Assembly: GCF_020177335.1 (NCBI RefSeq)
Contig: NZ_JAIVMG010000001.1
Location: forward strand, 186,001-250,000
Origin: Stappia indica
Lineage (GTDB): Bacteria; Pseudomonadota; Alphaproteobacteria; Rhizobiales; Stappiaceae
Direction of reading: 5' to 3'
Length of the DNA stretch: 64,000 bases
Positions 8,506 through 16,898 of the stretch are shown here, piece after piece. The position numbers and the translations under genes are program-made. The notes below the pieces were generated by a model. That model saw only the letters and a list, made by a program, of their open reading frames with translations. It did no database searches and had not been told where the DNA came from. The stretch's first letter is position 1, and the number at the start of each line of letters is the position of its first letter.

Positions 8506-9465
8506 ATGTCCGATATAACTTCGCGCATCGTCCGCTATGGCGAGTTGAGCCCCTGCAAGACTGCCTTCATCGACGCCCATACGCCGGGCAGTGATCAGAA
8601 GGAGAATTTCACCATCATCGGTGGCGGCGTCTCGGAAAGTCCGGACCAGCACGTTCATATCCGCGAGACGCCTGGCTTCAACATCGGGGCGGCAGGACAG
8701 CCACCGAAGTGCAGGAACTCGCTCCACAGTCACACCACGGCGGAAGTGTTCTTCGTTCTCAAGGGGCGGTGGCGTTTCTTCTGGGGGCGTCACGGTACTG
8801 CCGGTGAGTTCATTGCCGAGGAAGGCGATATCTTCAACATCCCCACCGGGATTTTCCGCGGGTTCGAGAATGTCGGAACAGACTATGGAATGATCATGGC
8901 GATCCTGGGGGGCGACGATGCCGGCGGTGGCGTGACCTGGGCACCGCAGGTGATCGAGGAAGCGCGCGCGCATGGCCTCGTTCTGGGCAACAATGGCATG
9001 CTCTACGACAGCAAGAAGGGCGAGACCCTGCCGGAAGGTGTGGCGCCGATGCCGCTCCTGAGCGAAGAAGAGCTGAAGGCCTTTCCGGAAGTGCCGGTGG
9101 AAAGGGTCGTGCGCGACTACGTGGCGCGCTACTGGGACCTGATGGCTCTTGCCGCCGACAAGCCGGCCCGGGTGATCGGCCCCGATGCGCTCCTGAAGGA
9201 CCGGCCCGGGTTCGAGGTCGAGTTCCTGACGCGCGGATCGGTCGCCGACGAGATGGCGGCGCGTGACAAACACACCGTCCTTATGCCCGTGCGGGGGCAC
9301 TGGAAGCTGCGTCATGAGGGCGGCGAGACCGTGCTCAATCCCGGCGACACCTGTCTGCTCAATCCAGGTGAGATCCATGCCATCGCGCCCTCGATGACGG
9401 GGGAGGCGAGCCTTTACCGTGTCACTGCCACGGATGACCCGGCTGGATCGACCTGGGTCGGCTGA
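8506..9465 (+). CDS. two-domain cupin protein
   Basis: 319 residues with two cupin barrels. The first (about residues 55-130) has the HxH(x)3E metal motif in LHSHTTAEVFFVLKG, but the position normally occupied by the fourth ligand His in the second motif is Arg (IPTGIFRGFENVG). The second barrel (about 235-310) keeps NPGDTCLLNPGEIH but lacks an HxH pair. It could be a dioxygenase, an isomerase or a non-catalytic binding protein. It lies in the catabolic operon 31 bases after the SDR. Not matched to a named enzyme. Confidence 0.75.
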   Translation: MSDITSRIVRYGELSPCKTAFIDAHTPGSDQKENFTIIGGGVSESPDQHVHIRETPGFNIGAAGQPPKCRNSLHSHTTAEVFFVLKGRWRFFWGRHGTAGEFIAEEGDIFNIPTGIFRGFENVGTDYGMIMAILGGDDAGGGVTWAPQVIEEARAHGLVLGNNGMLYDSKKGETLPEGVAPMPLLSEEELKAFPEVPVERVVRDYVARYWDLMALAADKPARVIGPDALLKDRPGFEVEFLTRGSVADEMAARDKHTVLMPVRGHWKLRHEGGETVLNPGDTCLLNPGEIHAIAPSMTGEASLYRVTATDDPAGSTWVG

Positions 9466-9529
9466 CGGCCATGTGCGCAACGCGGCGGCGGTTTCGCCGC
9501 GTGGCCGCTGCCAGCCCAATGGAGGTCTC

Positions 9530-10228
9530 ATGACGCCCCTTGTTCTGTTGCCCGGCATGATGTGCGACGCGCGTCTTTTCGCGCCGCAGATCACCACATT
9601 GTCCGGACGTATTCCAGTGATGACCATGCCCGTTGCCGGGTGTGACACGATGGCCGGACTGGCCGGCGACATTCTCGCCTGTGCGCCGCCGCGTTTCGCG
9701 CTGGCGGGCCTGTCCATGGGCGGCATTCTCGCCATGGAACTCGTTCGCCAGGCGCCGGAGAGGGTGGCGCGGCTGGCGCTGCTCGACACCAATCCGTTGG
9801 CGGAAGTGGAAGAGGTCAAGGCGCGGCGCGGGCCGCAGATCGAGGCGGTTCGGGCGGGTGGTCTCGACGCCGTCATGCGCGATGTGATGATCCCGAACTA
9901 TCTGCATGACGCCACTGATCCGAAGGGCATTGCCGCACTGTGTCTGGAGATGGCGCGCGATCTCGGCCCCGGGGTCTTCGCCGCGCAGTCGAAGGCGTTA
10001 CGCGACCGGCGTGACCAGACCGAGACCTTGCGGGCCTATTCCGGTCCGGCGCTGGTTCTGTGCGGACGGCACGACCGGTTGTGTCCGCTGTCCCGGCATC
10101 ATTTGCTGCACGATCTGATGCCACAGAGCACGTTTGAAATCATCGAGGGGGCGGGGCATCTGCCCACTCTCGAACAGCCCGAAACGACGACAGCGGCCCT
10201 TGTTCGCTGGCTGGAGGATGCAGCATGA
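9530..10228 (+). CDS. alpha/beta hydrolase
   Basis: 232 residues with the alpha/beta hydrolase fold: VLLPGMMCDARLF (oxyanion region), nucleophile elbow GLSMGG, acid in CGRHDRLCP and catalytic His in GAGHLPTLEQP. Probably hydrolyses an ester, lactone or C-C bond of a pathway intermediate. The start follows GGAGG at close spacing. Its stop overlaps the start of the RraA-like gene by four bases (ATGA), so these two proteins are made together. Confidence 0.88.
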   Translation: MTPLVLLPGMMCDARLFAPQITTLSGRIPVMTMPVAGCDTMAGLAGDILACAPPRFALAGLSMGGILAMELVRQAPERVARLALLDTNPLAEVEEVKARRGPQIEAVRAGGLDAVMRDVMIPNYLHDATDPKGIAALCLEMARDLGPGVFAAQSKALRDRRDQTETLRAYSGPALVLCGRHDRLCPLSRHHLLHDLMPQSTFEIIEGAGHLPTLEQPETTTAALVRWLEDAA

Positions 10229-10929
10229 GCAATTTGTCTTCTTCGCTTCTGGATGTGCTGCGGCGTGTCGATACGCCCACGGTTTGCAACGCCATCGAAG
10301 TGGCGCAGGGCAAACGCGGGTTCAATGACTTCACGCGCGGCACGATGCTGTCTTCTGCGCCGGATGCGCCTCCCATGGTGGGCTTTGCGCGCACGGCCCG
10401 CATCGCGGCGCTGGCGCCTTCGCAGGAGGCGCCCGAGGTCGTGCGTGAGCGCCGCATGGCCTATTATCGCTATATGGCCGAAGGGGCGATGCCAGCCGTC
10501 GCGGTGATCGAGGACGTCGATTATCCGAACTGCATCGGTGCCTATTGGGGCGAGATCAATACCACCGTTCACAAGGGTTTCGGTCTTGCCGGCGCGTTGA
10601 CCAATGGCGTGATGCGCGATCTGGGGGACCTGCCGGAGGGGTTTCCCGTCGTTGCCGGATCGGTGGGCGTCAGCCACGGCTTCGTGCATGTCACGGAGAT
10701 CGACATTCCGGTGACCGTTCACGGGTTGACGATTCGGCCGGGCGCCCTGATCCACGCCGACCGCCATGGCGCGGTCGCAATTCCCGAGGCGGTGATCCCG
10801 GTGCTGGAAGCGGCAATAGACAAGCTGCTCGCCACCGAGCGGATCGTGCTCGATGCAGCGCGCGCGCCCGGGTTCGACTTTGCCCGCTTCGAGGAAGCCT
10901 GGAGCGCGTTCGAGAAGGCCAGAACTTGA
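10225..10929 (+). CDS. RraA-like / HMG-CHA aldolase family protein
   Basis: 234 residues of the RraA-like fold, which includes the class II 4-hydroxy-4-methyl-2-oxoglutarate / 4-carboxy-4-hydroxy-2-oxoadipate aldolases and the RNase E inhibitor RraA. The aldolase-type motif GALTNGVMRDLGDLP carries the Arg-Asp pair used for pyruvate and metal binding, and HADRHGAVAIPE follows. Its place at the end of a catabolic operon, four bases overlapped with a hydrolase, favours a C-C lyase or decarboxylase over RNA metabolism. Last gene of the operon; insertion-sequence debris begins right after. Confidence 0.85.
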   Translation: MSNLSSSLLDVLRRVDTPTVCNAIEVAQGKRGFNDFTRGTMLSSAPDAPPMVGFARTARIAALAPSQEAPEVVRERRMAYYRYMAEGAMPAVAVIEDVDYPNCIGAYWGEINTTVHKGFGLAGALTNGVMRDLGDLPEGFPVVAGSVGVSHGFVHVTEIDIPVTVHGLTIRPGALIHADRHGAVAIPEAVIPVLEAAIDKLLATERIVLDAARAPGFDFARFEEAWSAFEKART

Positions 10930-10984
10930 GCGTCGGTGAGCGTTGGGGCGCCGTTTGCCGATCAGGACTCAGGTTGGCTTGCTG

Positions 10985-11075
10985 CCGGTTTGTCGGATAC
11001 CGTCCCGTCCGCGGCCGACGGCCAGATGAACCGACCGGGTTCCAGCTTCTTCGTGAACAGACAGGCCCCTTGCTC
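10985..11075 (-). pseudogene. fragment of IS66-family accessory protein TnpB
   Basis: The minus strand reads QGACLFTKKLEPGRFIWP followed by SAADGTVS, matching the conserved core of the IS66 TnpB (Orf2) protein, where the same Lys-Lys-Leu-Glu...Gly-Arg-Phe-Ile-Trp-Pro run occurs. Nothing recognisable flanks it on either side: downstream the match is lost, upstream the sequence becomes an IS5-type transposase on the other strand. Confidence 0.6.
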
Positions 11076-11639
11076 TTCTGGAAACGCTTGTCGAGATGGG
11101 GCTGACCGAGGATTGGCAGCACATGGTCGATAGCACATCCGTCAGGGGGCATTGCCAGGCAGCCGGCGCAAAAGGGGGACTCACAAGGAGGGCTTTGGTC
11201 GCAGCCGCGGCCGCTTTACGAGCAAGATCCACGCCCGTTCAGACGGTCAGGGGTGCCCTCTTGGCTTCGCCCTGACTGGCGGAGTGGCTTCCGACGATAA
11301 CGCCTTCAAGCCCCTGCTGGAAATGCCGGTTGGCAGACCGCGCCTGATGCTGGCCGACAAGGGATATGACGGCGACACTATCCGCGAAGCGCTGTTTCTT
11401 CAGGGTATCCTGCCGGTCATACCGCCCAGGTCATACCGCCCAGGTCGAACCGCAGGACACCTGCGAAATGCGACTAGCGCGCCTACAAGGACCGCAACCG
11501 CATCGAGCGCATGTTCAACCGGATCAAACAGTTCCGCCGCATCGCCACCCGCTACGATAAAACCGCCAGATCCTTCCTCGGCTTCCTATGCCTTGCTGCC
11601 GTGAGGCTCTGGTTCTCCTCTTTTGTCAACGCGGCCTAG
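11076..11639 (+). pseudogene. degenerate IS5-family transposase
   Basis: DDE-type IS5 transposase pieces appear in different frames: LVEMGLTEDWQHMVDSTSV (11085-11141), then FTSKIHARSDGQG, MLADKGYDGD (about 11347-11376), and RNRIERMFNRIKQFRRIATRY to the stop at 11639. All three catalytic acidic residues are recognisable, but no single frame joins them and the N-terminus is missing. A 14-base tandem duplication (11415-11428 and 11429-11442) shifts the frame in the last third. No terminal inverted repeats are visible. The element is dead. Confidence 0.8.
11415..11442 (+). repeat. 14-base tandem duplication inside IS5 remnant
   Basis: GGTCATACCGCCCA occurs twice in direct succession. As 14 is not a multiple of three, it breaks the transposase frame. 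Confidence 0.85.
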
Positions 11640-12685
11640 GGCGCGGGAGACATCGCCATTTCCCGTTCCAGCGCTTTCCGATCCTTTGTCAGGCGCTCCA
11701 GCCAGAGGCGGGATTGCGGATCGGGGTAAACGTCTTCGTGACCATTTTGAAGCGCAGTGACCAGAGCGGAAGCAAGGCTGGGCCAGGAAAGCGTGCTTCC
11801 CTCAATGGATTGGTGCTCTTCAATATCAAGCTTCGCCGGATAGGCCACAACCAGCCTCGCTCCTTGATTCAATAGCTTTGCGCGCAGGGAAATCGCCAGA
11901 GCTTGTGCTGCTGCCATCTGAGCCGAATGTCGCGGCTGGTCGGGGTAAGCCGACAGCGCAGCGAAGGAGAGAGCAAAAACCCAAGTGCACTTTCGGTCTG
12001 GCAGAATAGGCGTAAAGCGCTCTGCCAATTCCAGATGTGCCTCCATGCGTTGCCCCAAAGAGGTGCCCCCATAGGTGTCGGCATACCAGTTGGTTTCAAC
12101 AACCAGCTCTACCTTACTGTCATCCGCCTCTCGTGAACTGGGGCCCCAGACATTTGCTGCACCTGCATCCAGCAAAGCGGACTTGCAGGCCTGCCCGAGC
12201 GGGTTTTCACTGTCTGTCAGGTAACAATTCAGCCCGGCAAGCGGACGGGGCGTTATGGTCATGGCGGAGACCTTTTCCTTGTCAGCGGCGGGAGGGGCCG
12301 CCTGCACCACGACGCTGCCGCCGGGCGCAAAAACGTAAGACAGATGGACTGTATTGCCGACGCAGCAGTTGTCCTTAAGAAACGCCACGAGGACCACGCC
12401 AGAATTGTGCCTGACCAGCCCCGTGTGCGGAGCAGTCGGGCCAGAAAAAGCCGGTTCGAGACTGTGATAGACCGAGGCTTCGGCCAGCACTGCGGCTTGA
12501 CGGGTCTGCTCACGCCAGACCAGAGCGGAGGAGAGGCATTGCCGGCAGAACTCCTGTGGTGGGTATTGCACGGTGGAGCAATCATCGCAGACCTGAAGCG
12601 CAAAGCGACCAATGGCGGCAGGACCGGTCATGCCAAGTGCGGCGCGGCTTCTCAGGCGGGGCGGAATGGCGAAGATGCGCTTCAT
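11636..12685 (-). CDS. DUF35 zinc-ribbon/OB-fold protein fused to degenerate SDR-like domain
   Basis: 349 residues. The N-terminal third is a DUF35 module: a rubredoxin-like zinc ribbon with CDDC and CRQC (about residues 33-51), then an OB-fold up to about 140. The C-terminal ~200 residues have a Rossmann/SDR layout (LNCYLTDSENPLGQACKSALLDAG; then SFAALSAYPDQPRHSAQ and LNQGARLVVAYPA) but lack the Gly-rich motif and the YxxxK pair, so that part is probably structural. DUF35 proteins partner thiolase-fold subunits in BbsAB (benzoylsuccinyl-CoA thiolase) and in Ltp2-ChsH2 aldolases. It starts with a four-base overlap on the thiolase-like gene. Its stop codon is shared with the end of an IS remnant, so the C-terminus may have been altered. 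Confidence 0.8.
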   Translation of the reverse strand: MKRIFAIPPRLRSRAALGMTGPAAIGRFALQVCDDCSTVQYPPQEFCRQCLSSALVWREQTRQAAVLAEASVYHSLEPAFSGPTAPHTGLVRHNSGVVLVAFLKDNCCVGNTVHLSYVFAPGGSVVVQAAPPAADKEKVSAMTITPRPLAGLNCYLTDSENPLGQACKSALLDAGAANVWGPSSREADDSKVELVVETNWYADTYGGTSLGQRMEAHLELAERFTPILPDRKCTWVFALSFAALSAYPDQPRHSAQMAAAQALAISLRAKLLNQGARLVVAYPAKLDIEEHQSIEGSTLSWPSLASALVTALQNGHEDVYPDPQSRLWLERLTKDRKALEREMAMSPAP

Positions 12686-13848
12686 CGTGCCGCCGCCAGA
12701 ATTGCGGCGCCACAGCTCAAACCGCGATCGTAGACGATCATGCCGAAGCCGGACACCAGTCCGATGCTCGCGTCTGGAACCTGATGACCCTCGGCAGTCC
12801 CGGTCAACTGGCGCAGTGTTTCGGTGACGCCGAGGAAGCCGCCGGCAAAGCCTGCCTGTCCTGAAGACAATTGCCCGCCTCCGGTGTTGACCGGAAAGTC
12901 TCCGCCGAAGCCCAAGTCGTGCGACGCGACAAATCCGGCAGCAGCTCCCTTTTCGCAGAAGCCAAAATCCTCGAGTTGCAGGAAGCTGATCACCGGATAG
13001 TCGTCATAGGTCTGAAAGCAGTCGATCCCGGTTCTTTCAATCCTAGCTGTTGCAAACAGGCGATCGGCATCCAGCGCCCATCCGGCCCTGTCCTGCACCG
13101 GATCATCCGGAAAGCTGTTGTGGCGCTCGGAGGAGGCAAGAAGGACGCAATGGGCTAGGTCCAGCCGCTCTGCCTCTTGCCGGCGCATCACCAGAAACGC
13201 CTCGGCGCCGGCGCAGGGCATGACGCAATCGAACAGGCGTAGTGGCCCGGCAATCGGGCGCGCTGTCAGATAGGCATCCATCGTCAGTTCCTTGCGGATC
13301 ATGGCGCGGGGATTGTTGAGACCGTTGCGACGTTGGGCAATGCAAAGGCGGCCGAAATCCTCGGCGCGAGCGCCGTAGCGGCGCATATAGTGATCGGTCA
13401 GGAAGGCAAAGCTCTGGTTCGGGCCACCGGCCCCGTAGGGGTAGACCGCGTCCTGTGAAGCTTGTGAAAACCGGGCCGTGTTCTCGCGGAAACCGGTTGG
13501 CGTATTGGTGTCGGCCCCCATGCAGGCCACGATCGTGGCGTCTCCACCTTGCACCGCCGCAGCCGCCCGTCTAATTGCGGCAATCGCGCTGGCACCGCCT
13601 AGGAATATCGAGTCTAGCCAACCCAGCTCCAGGCCGAGGGCATGGGCCAGTCCAATGCCGCTGTCGGGCGTCAGGGTGAAACTGGAGATGCACACGCCGT
13701 CAACCCGGTCCTTGGCGATGCCGGCTCCACCGAGCAGCCCGCGCAGTGCCCGAGCAAAGAAGGCCGCAGCGCTGTCGTTGGAATACCGCTGATAGGGGAC
13801 CGATACCGGAACCGTCAGAACGATATCGTCATAGCCGCGTGCGCTCAT
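12682..13848 (-). CDS. thiolase-fold protein lacking catalytic Cys and His
   Basis: 388 residues of the SCP2-thiolase/lipid-transfer-like branch. The nucleophile position reads FLGGASAIAA (residues 82-91) with no Cys, and the usual GHP motif near the C-terminal third reads SSGQAGFAGG, so the His is absent too. NTGGG replaces the common N(T/P)xGG run. Thiolase-fold proteins without these residues, such as Ltp2, act as retro-aldolases on acyl-CoAs together with DUF35 partners; the DUF35 gene follows directly (ATGA overlap). The start is chosen at the ATG that overlaps the acyl-CoA synthetase stop. Claisen-type thiolysis is unlikely; aldol cleavage is the favoured inference. Confidence 0.82.
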   Translation of the reverse strand: MSARGYDDIVLTVPVSVPYQRYSNDSAAAFFARALRGLLGGAGIAKDRVDGVCISSFTLTPDSGIGLAHALGLELGWLDSIFLGGASAIAAIRRAAAAVQGGDATIVACMGADTNTPTGFRENTARFSQASQDAVYPYGAGGPNQSFAFLTDHYMRRYGARAEDFGRLCIAQRRNGLNNPRAMIRKELTMDAYLTARPIAGPLRLFDCVMPCAGAEAFLVMRRQEAERLDLAHCVLLASSERHNSFPDDPVQDRAGWALDADRLFATARIERTGIDCFQTYDDYPVISFLQLEDFGFCEKGAAAGFVASHDLGFGGDFPVNTGGGQLSSGQAGFAGGFLGVTETLRQLTGTAEGHQVPDASIGLVSGFGMIVYDRGLSCGAAILAAAR

Positions 13849-15515
13849 GCTGGCGCCTGCCGCAAGGCTTTTTTGCGGTCGCGCAGGTCGAAGCATGCGT
13901 CAGCACTGAACGGATCGTCTGCCAGTGGCTTCAGTGACGCCTTCTGGACTTTCTGTGTGGATGTGGTGGGTAGGGCACTAACGAAAGCGATGTAACCGGG
14001 CACCTTGAAATAGGCGAGATGTACTGCGCAATAGGCAAATATGCGATCCGCCAGTTGCTCCGCGGCCTGTTGGCTGTCGGTTGGCACCACCACCGCCAGC
14101 ACTTCCTGCTCCCGCAGAGGATCATCTGTCGCCACTACGGCAATTGCCGACACTTCCGGCAGCGACGCGATGGCCGCCTCGACCTCGGCTGCGGCGATGT
14201 TCTCGCCAGATCGCCGAATGATGTTCTTCTTGCGCTCGACAAAAAACAGCGCGCCGCTTTCGTCCTGCCGCACCACGTCGCCGGTATGCAGCCATCCGCC
14301 GCTCCAGGCCGCCTCGGTCGCGGCCTCGTCCTTCAGATAGCCACTGAAAAAGCCAAGCCGCGGATCCGGTCCGGGGGCCCGCAACAGCAACTCGCCAGCC
14401 TCTCTTTCTGCAACCTCTACACCATCGTCGCCGACCAGTCGTACTTCCAAAGGCGGGCCAGGCCGGTCTGGCCGGCCGATGCAGCGTTGTCCGACATGGC
14501 GTGGCTCGGTTGTATCGCACAAGGTTCCAGCGCCACCGGTTTCAGTCATGGCCCAGCCTTCCAGCAAGGGAACGCCGAAGCGTTTTTCGAATCTGGCATG
14601 ATGATCGGGATGTACGCCGCCGCCGAGCCCAAAGCGCATTTGATGGCTATGTTCGAACTCGGTTTCGGGCAGCTCGTGCAGTATTGCCGGCATCACGCCG
14701 AGGTAATGGAAACAGGTGGCTTCAGTCTGGACGGCATCCTGCCACCAGCTACGCGGATGGAACCGGTCGACGATGATCTGCGCGCCGCCGCATGACAGCA
14801 TCCCCATGAAGGAGTGCCCCATCGCGTTGACATGGAAGGTGGGCAGCGGGGTCAGCAACCGTTCCTGACCCGGACGCAATGCGATCAATCCATCCTGGCT
14901 GCTGTACCAATCGGCCCAGTTCAGGAAATACCGGTTTGAAAGGATGCAACCCTTGGGTCTTCCGGTGGTGCCGGAGGTGTAGATCAGCGCGCATTCGGAA
15001 TGCAGGGCTGGCACACCTGGCTGATTGGCCATTGCGCGCGGCGGGATGCTATCGTCCGGGGCGCAGCAGGCAAGATTCAGTTCTGCCGCAACCGTGTCGG
15101 TGCGGGCAGCATAATCGGGCAAGCGCACCAAAAGGCGAGCCTCGCTGTGAGACAAAAGATAGCTCAGTTCGTCGGCGCTGGCCTGCGGGTTTACAGGGAC
15201 AACACTTGCCGCAATCGCATTCAGCGCCAACCAGTGCAGGAAATGCGCGGGCCGGTTTTCCAGAAGCAGCGCAATGCGGTCGCCGGCACCGTATCCGGCC
15301 GCTACATACTGTTCCGACAGGCTGCCGACGGCGGCCTGCATCTCGGCGTAGCGCAGGCAGGCAGGTTCGGCGGGCCACAGCGCCTGCACCGATTGAGGAA
15401 GCACGAGCATGTCATGATCAGCAAAGGCCACAGCCTGCTGTTTCAGCAGCCCGGCAACGCTCCGACAGTCCATGAACCTGCCTTCAAACGACGGGGTGAC
15501 TTGTTCTTCATCCAT
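13845..15515 (-). CDS. acyl-CoA synthetase (AMP-forming)
   Basis: 556 residues of the ANL superfamily: P-loop YTSGTTGRPKG, GWAMTETGGAGTLCDTT (A5), GWLHTGDV (A7), ERKKNIIRRSGENIA (A8) and the catalytic Lys in STQKVQK. It would activate a carboxylic acid with ATP and CoA, probably the acid imported by the TRAP system at 16982-19914. Start at the Met of MDEEQV, since upstream sequence overlaps the divergent regulator gene. Its stop overlaps the next gene, the thiolase-like one. Only 43 bases separate it from the divergent MarR-like gene, so that gene's product probably controls it. Confidence 0.92.
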   Translation of the reverse strand: MDEEQVTPSFEGRFMDCRSVAGLLKQQAVAFADHDMLVLPQSVQALWPAEPACLRYAEMQAAVGSLSEQYVAAGYGAGDRIALLLENRPAHFLHWLALNAIAASVVPVNPQASADELSYLLSHSEARLLVRLPDYAARTDTVAAELNLACCAPDDSIPPRAMANQPGVPALHSECALIYTSGTTGRPKGCILSNRYFLNWADWYSSQDGLIALRPGQERLLTPLPTFHVNAMGHSFMGMLSCGGAQIIVDRFHPRSWWQDAVQTEATCFHYLGVMPAILHELPETEFEHSHQMRFGLGGGVHPDHHARFEKRFGVPLLEGWAMTETGGAGTLCDTTEPRHVGQRCIGRPDRPGPPLEVRLVGDDGVEVAEREAGELLLRAPGPDPRLGFFSGYLKDEAATEAAWSGGWLHTGDVVRQDESGALFFVERKKNIIRRSGENIAAAEVEAAIASLPEVSAIAVVATDDPLREQEVLAVVVPTDSQQAAEQLADRIFAYCAVHLAYFKVPGYIAFVSALPTTSTQKVQKASLKPLADDPFSADACFDLRDRKKALRQAPA

Positions 15516-15558
15516 ATTCTGGTATCGCCATGTTGGTTTTTGAATGGAGGGCCCGATC

Positions 15559-16059
15559 ATGTCGACACAGACACCGAAACGCTCGGACGAAGAAATCCTC
15601 GCCGGATTTGAATATGCTCTGTGGCATCTCGGCTCTGCGTTCTCGCGCTGGCGGCGTGATTGTTTTGCGGCGGTCAGCGATCTCGGCCTCAGCGGGTCGG
15701 AAACCTCGATCCTGCATGCGGTGGAAATGAATGACACCGCCAAGGGCCTGATGGACATCAGCCGCCTTCTGCATCGGGATGACCTTCCCAATCTTCAATA
15801 CGGACTGAAGAAGCTGTTGCAGATTGAGCTGATCGAAAAGCGTGGCACCTCGCGCAAGACAACGAACTACGTAATTTCCGAATCCGGAAAGGCGGTTGTT
15901 CTCGCCTACAAGAAGAAGCGCCGGGAAACGCTTCTGCGGCTTTTCAAGCAATTGCCTCAAGACGCGTTCGATCTTGAAAACATGGTCGCGCTGATGCACG
16001 TGATGACCGGAATATATGATCAGTCCGGCGACCTGCTGTTGCGCCACGATCAGGACTGA
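15559..16059 (+). CDS. MarR-like winged-helix regulator
   Basis: 166 residues with a winged-helix DNA-binding core: LGLSGSETSILHAVEMNDTAKGLMDISRLL, then a recognition helix region RDDLPNLQYGLKKLLQIELIEK and the wing RKTTNYVISESGKAV. MarR proteins bind palindromes and release them on ligand binding. The start at 15559 is chosen for GGAGGG seven bases before it; an ATG 15 bases earlier overlaps this site. Divergent from the acyl-CoA synthetase and flanked by the SDR and TRAP genes, it most likely regulates the whole island. Confidence 0.85.
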   Translation: MSTQTPKRSDEEILAGFEYALWHLGSAFSRWRRDCFAAVSDLGLSGSETSILHAVEMNDTAKGLMDISRLLHRDDLPNLQYGLKKLLQIELIEKRGTSRKTTNYVISESGKAVVLAYKKKRRETLLRLFKQLPQDAFDLENMVALMHVMTGIYDQSGDLLLRHDQD

Positions 16060-16109
16060 CCGGTTGCCAAGCATCCCGATTGCACTTTTCGCATCGACAA
16101 CATGGCCCT

Positions 16110-16820
16110 TCATTGCATGCGATAGCCCCCGTTGACATCCATGGTGGTCCCGGTGACCCAGCGCGCACCGGGGCTGACCAGATAGAGCACGGCTGCGGCG
16201 ATATCATCGGTGGTTCCTATCTTGCCCAGAGGGATCCGTGCGGACAGCGCCGCGACACTTTCCGGTGTTGTGGCAGCCTCCAGCATCGGGGTTCTCACAG
16301 GTCCAGCGGCCACGCAGTTGACCGTCACGCCATAGGCCGCACCTTCGCGGGCAGCTATCTTGGTGAGACCCAACAAAGCTGCCTTTGATGCCACGTAGGA
16401 TGCACTGCCGCGGTATCCGCCCAGTTGTGCCGCGGCCGAAGACATCAGCACAGCCGTTGCCCCGTGCAGGGGGGCTTGCTCGCGGCGGCGCAGGAATTCG
16501 CGCAGGCACAAGAAGGTGCCACGGGTGTTAACAGCAAAAACACTGTCCCATTCCTCGACCGTCATGTCTGGAATTCGCACCGACTCTGTGCCCGAAGGCA
16601 TGATACCGGCACAGGTCACAAGAACAGACACCGGGCCGTTCAGGGCTTCCGCCTGATCGAACGCCGCCTTGACCTGAGCCTCATCGGTGACGTCCGTGCG
16701 GCAGATCTCTTCGCTCGCATGTGTGTCCGATCCGAATATGGCCATGCCATCAGCGGCCAGTGCCGCAGCGATTGCGCCGCCAAAGCCGCCTGCCACGCCC
16801 GAGATAAAGACTGATCGCAT
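16110..16820 (-). CDS. short-chain dehydrogenase/reductase
   Basis: 236 residues, classical SDR: ISGVAGGFGGAI (TGxxxGxG variant), TCAGIMPSG, catalytic Ser in LMSSAAAQ and YVASK, and a C-terminal TMDVNGGYRMQ. GGGAGG lies about nine bases before the chosen ATG. It is transcribed leftward, away from the TRAP genes, from a shared AT-rich control region. It probably oxidises or reduces a hydroxyacyl/ketoacyl intermediate of the island's pathway. Confidence 0.9.
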   Translation of the reverse strand: MRSVFISGVAGGFGGAIAAALAADGMAIFGSDTHASEEICRTDVTDEAQVKAAFDQAEALNGPVSVLVTCAGIMPSGTESVRIPDMTVEEWDSVFAVNTRGTFLCLREFLRRREQAPLHGATAVLMSSAAAQLGGYRGSASYVASKAALLGLTKIAAREGAAYGVTVNCVAAGPVRTPMLEAATTPESVAALSARIPLGKIGTTDDIAAAVLYLVSPGARWVTGTTMDVNGGYRMQ

Positions 16821-16855
16821 GTTTTGAACCTCCCAATTCCCCGGCACATTAGATG

Positions 16856-16884
16856 TATTTTTTGTTAAAAAATAGCCTTTTTAA
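16856..16884. promoter_or_regulatory. overlapping AT-rich palindromes between SDR and TRAP genes
   Basis: TATTTTTT-GTT-AAAAAATA (16856-16874) is a perfect 19-base interrupted palindrome, and TTAAAAA/TTTTTAA (16865-16871 and 16878-16884) overlaps it. The tract is far richer in AT than the surroundings. It lies in the divergent control region and is a good candidate binding site for the MarR-like protein. Confidence 0.5.
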
Positions 16885-16898
16885 AGCACGATTTATGT

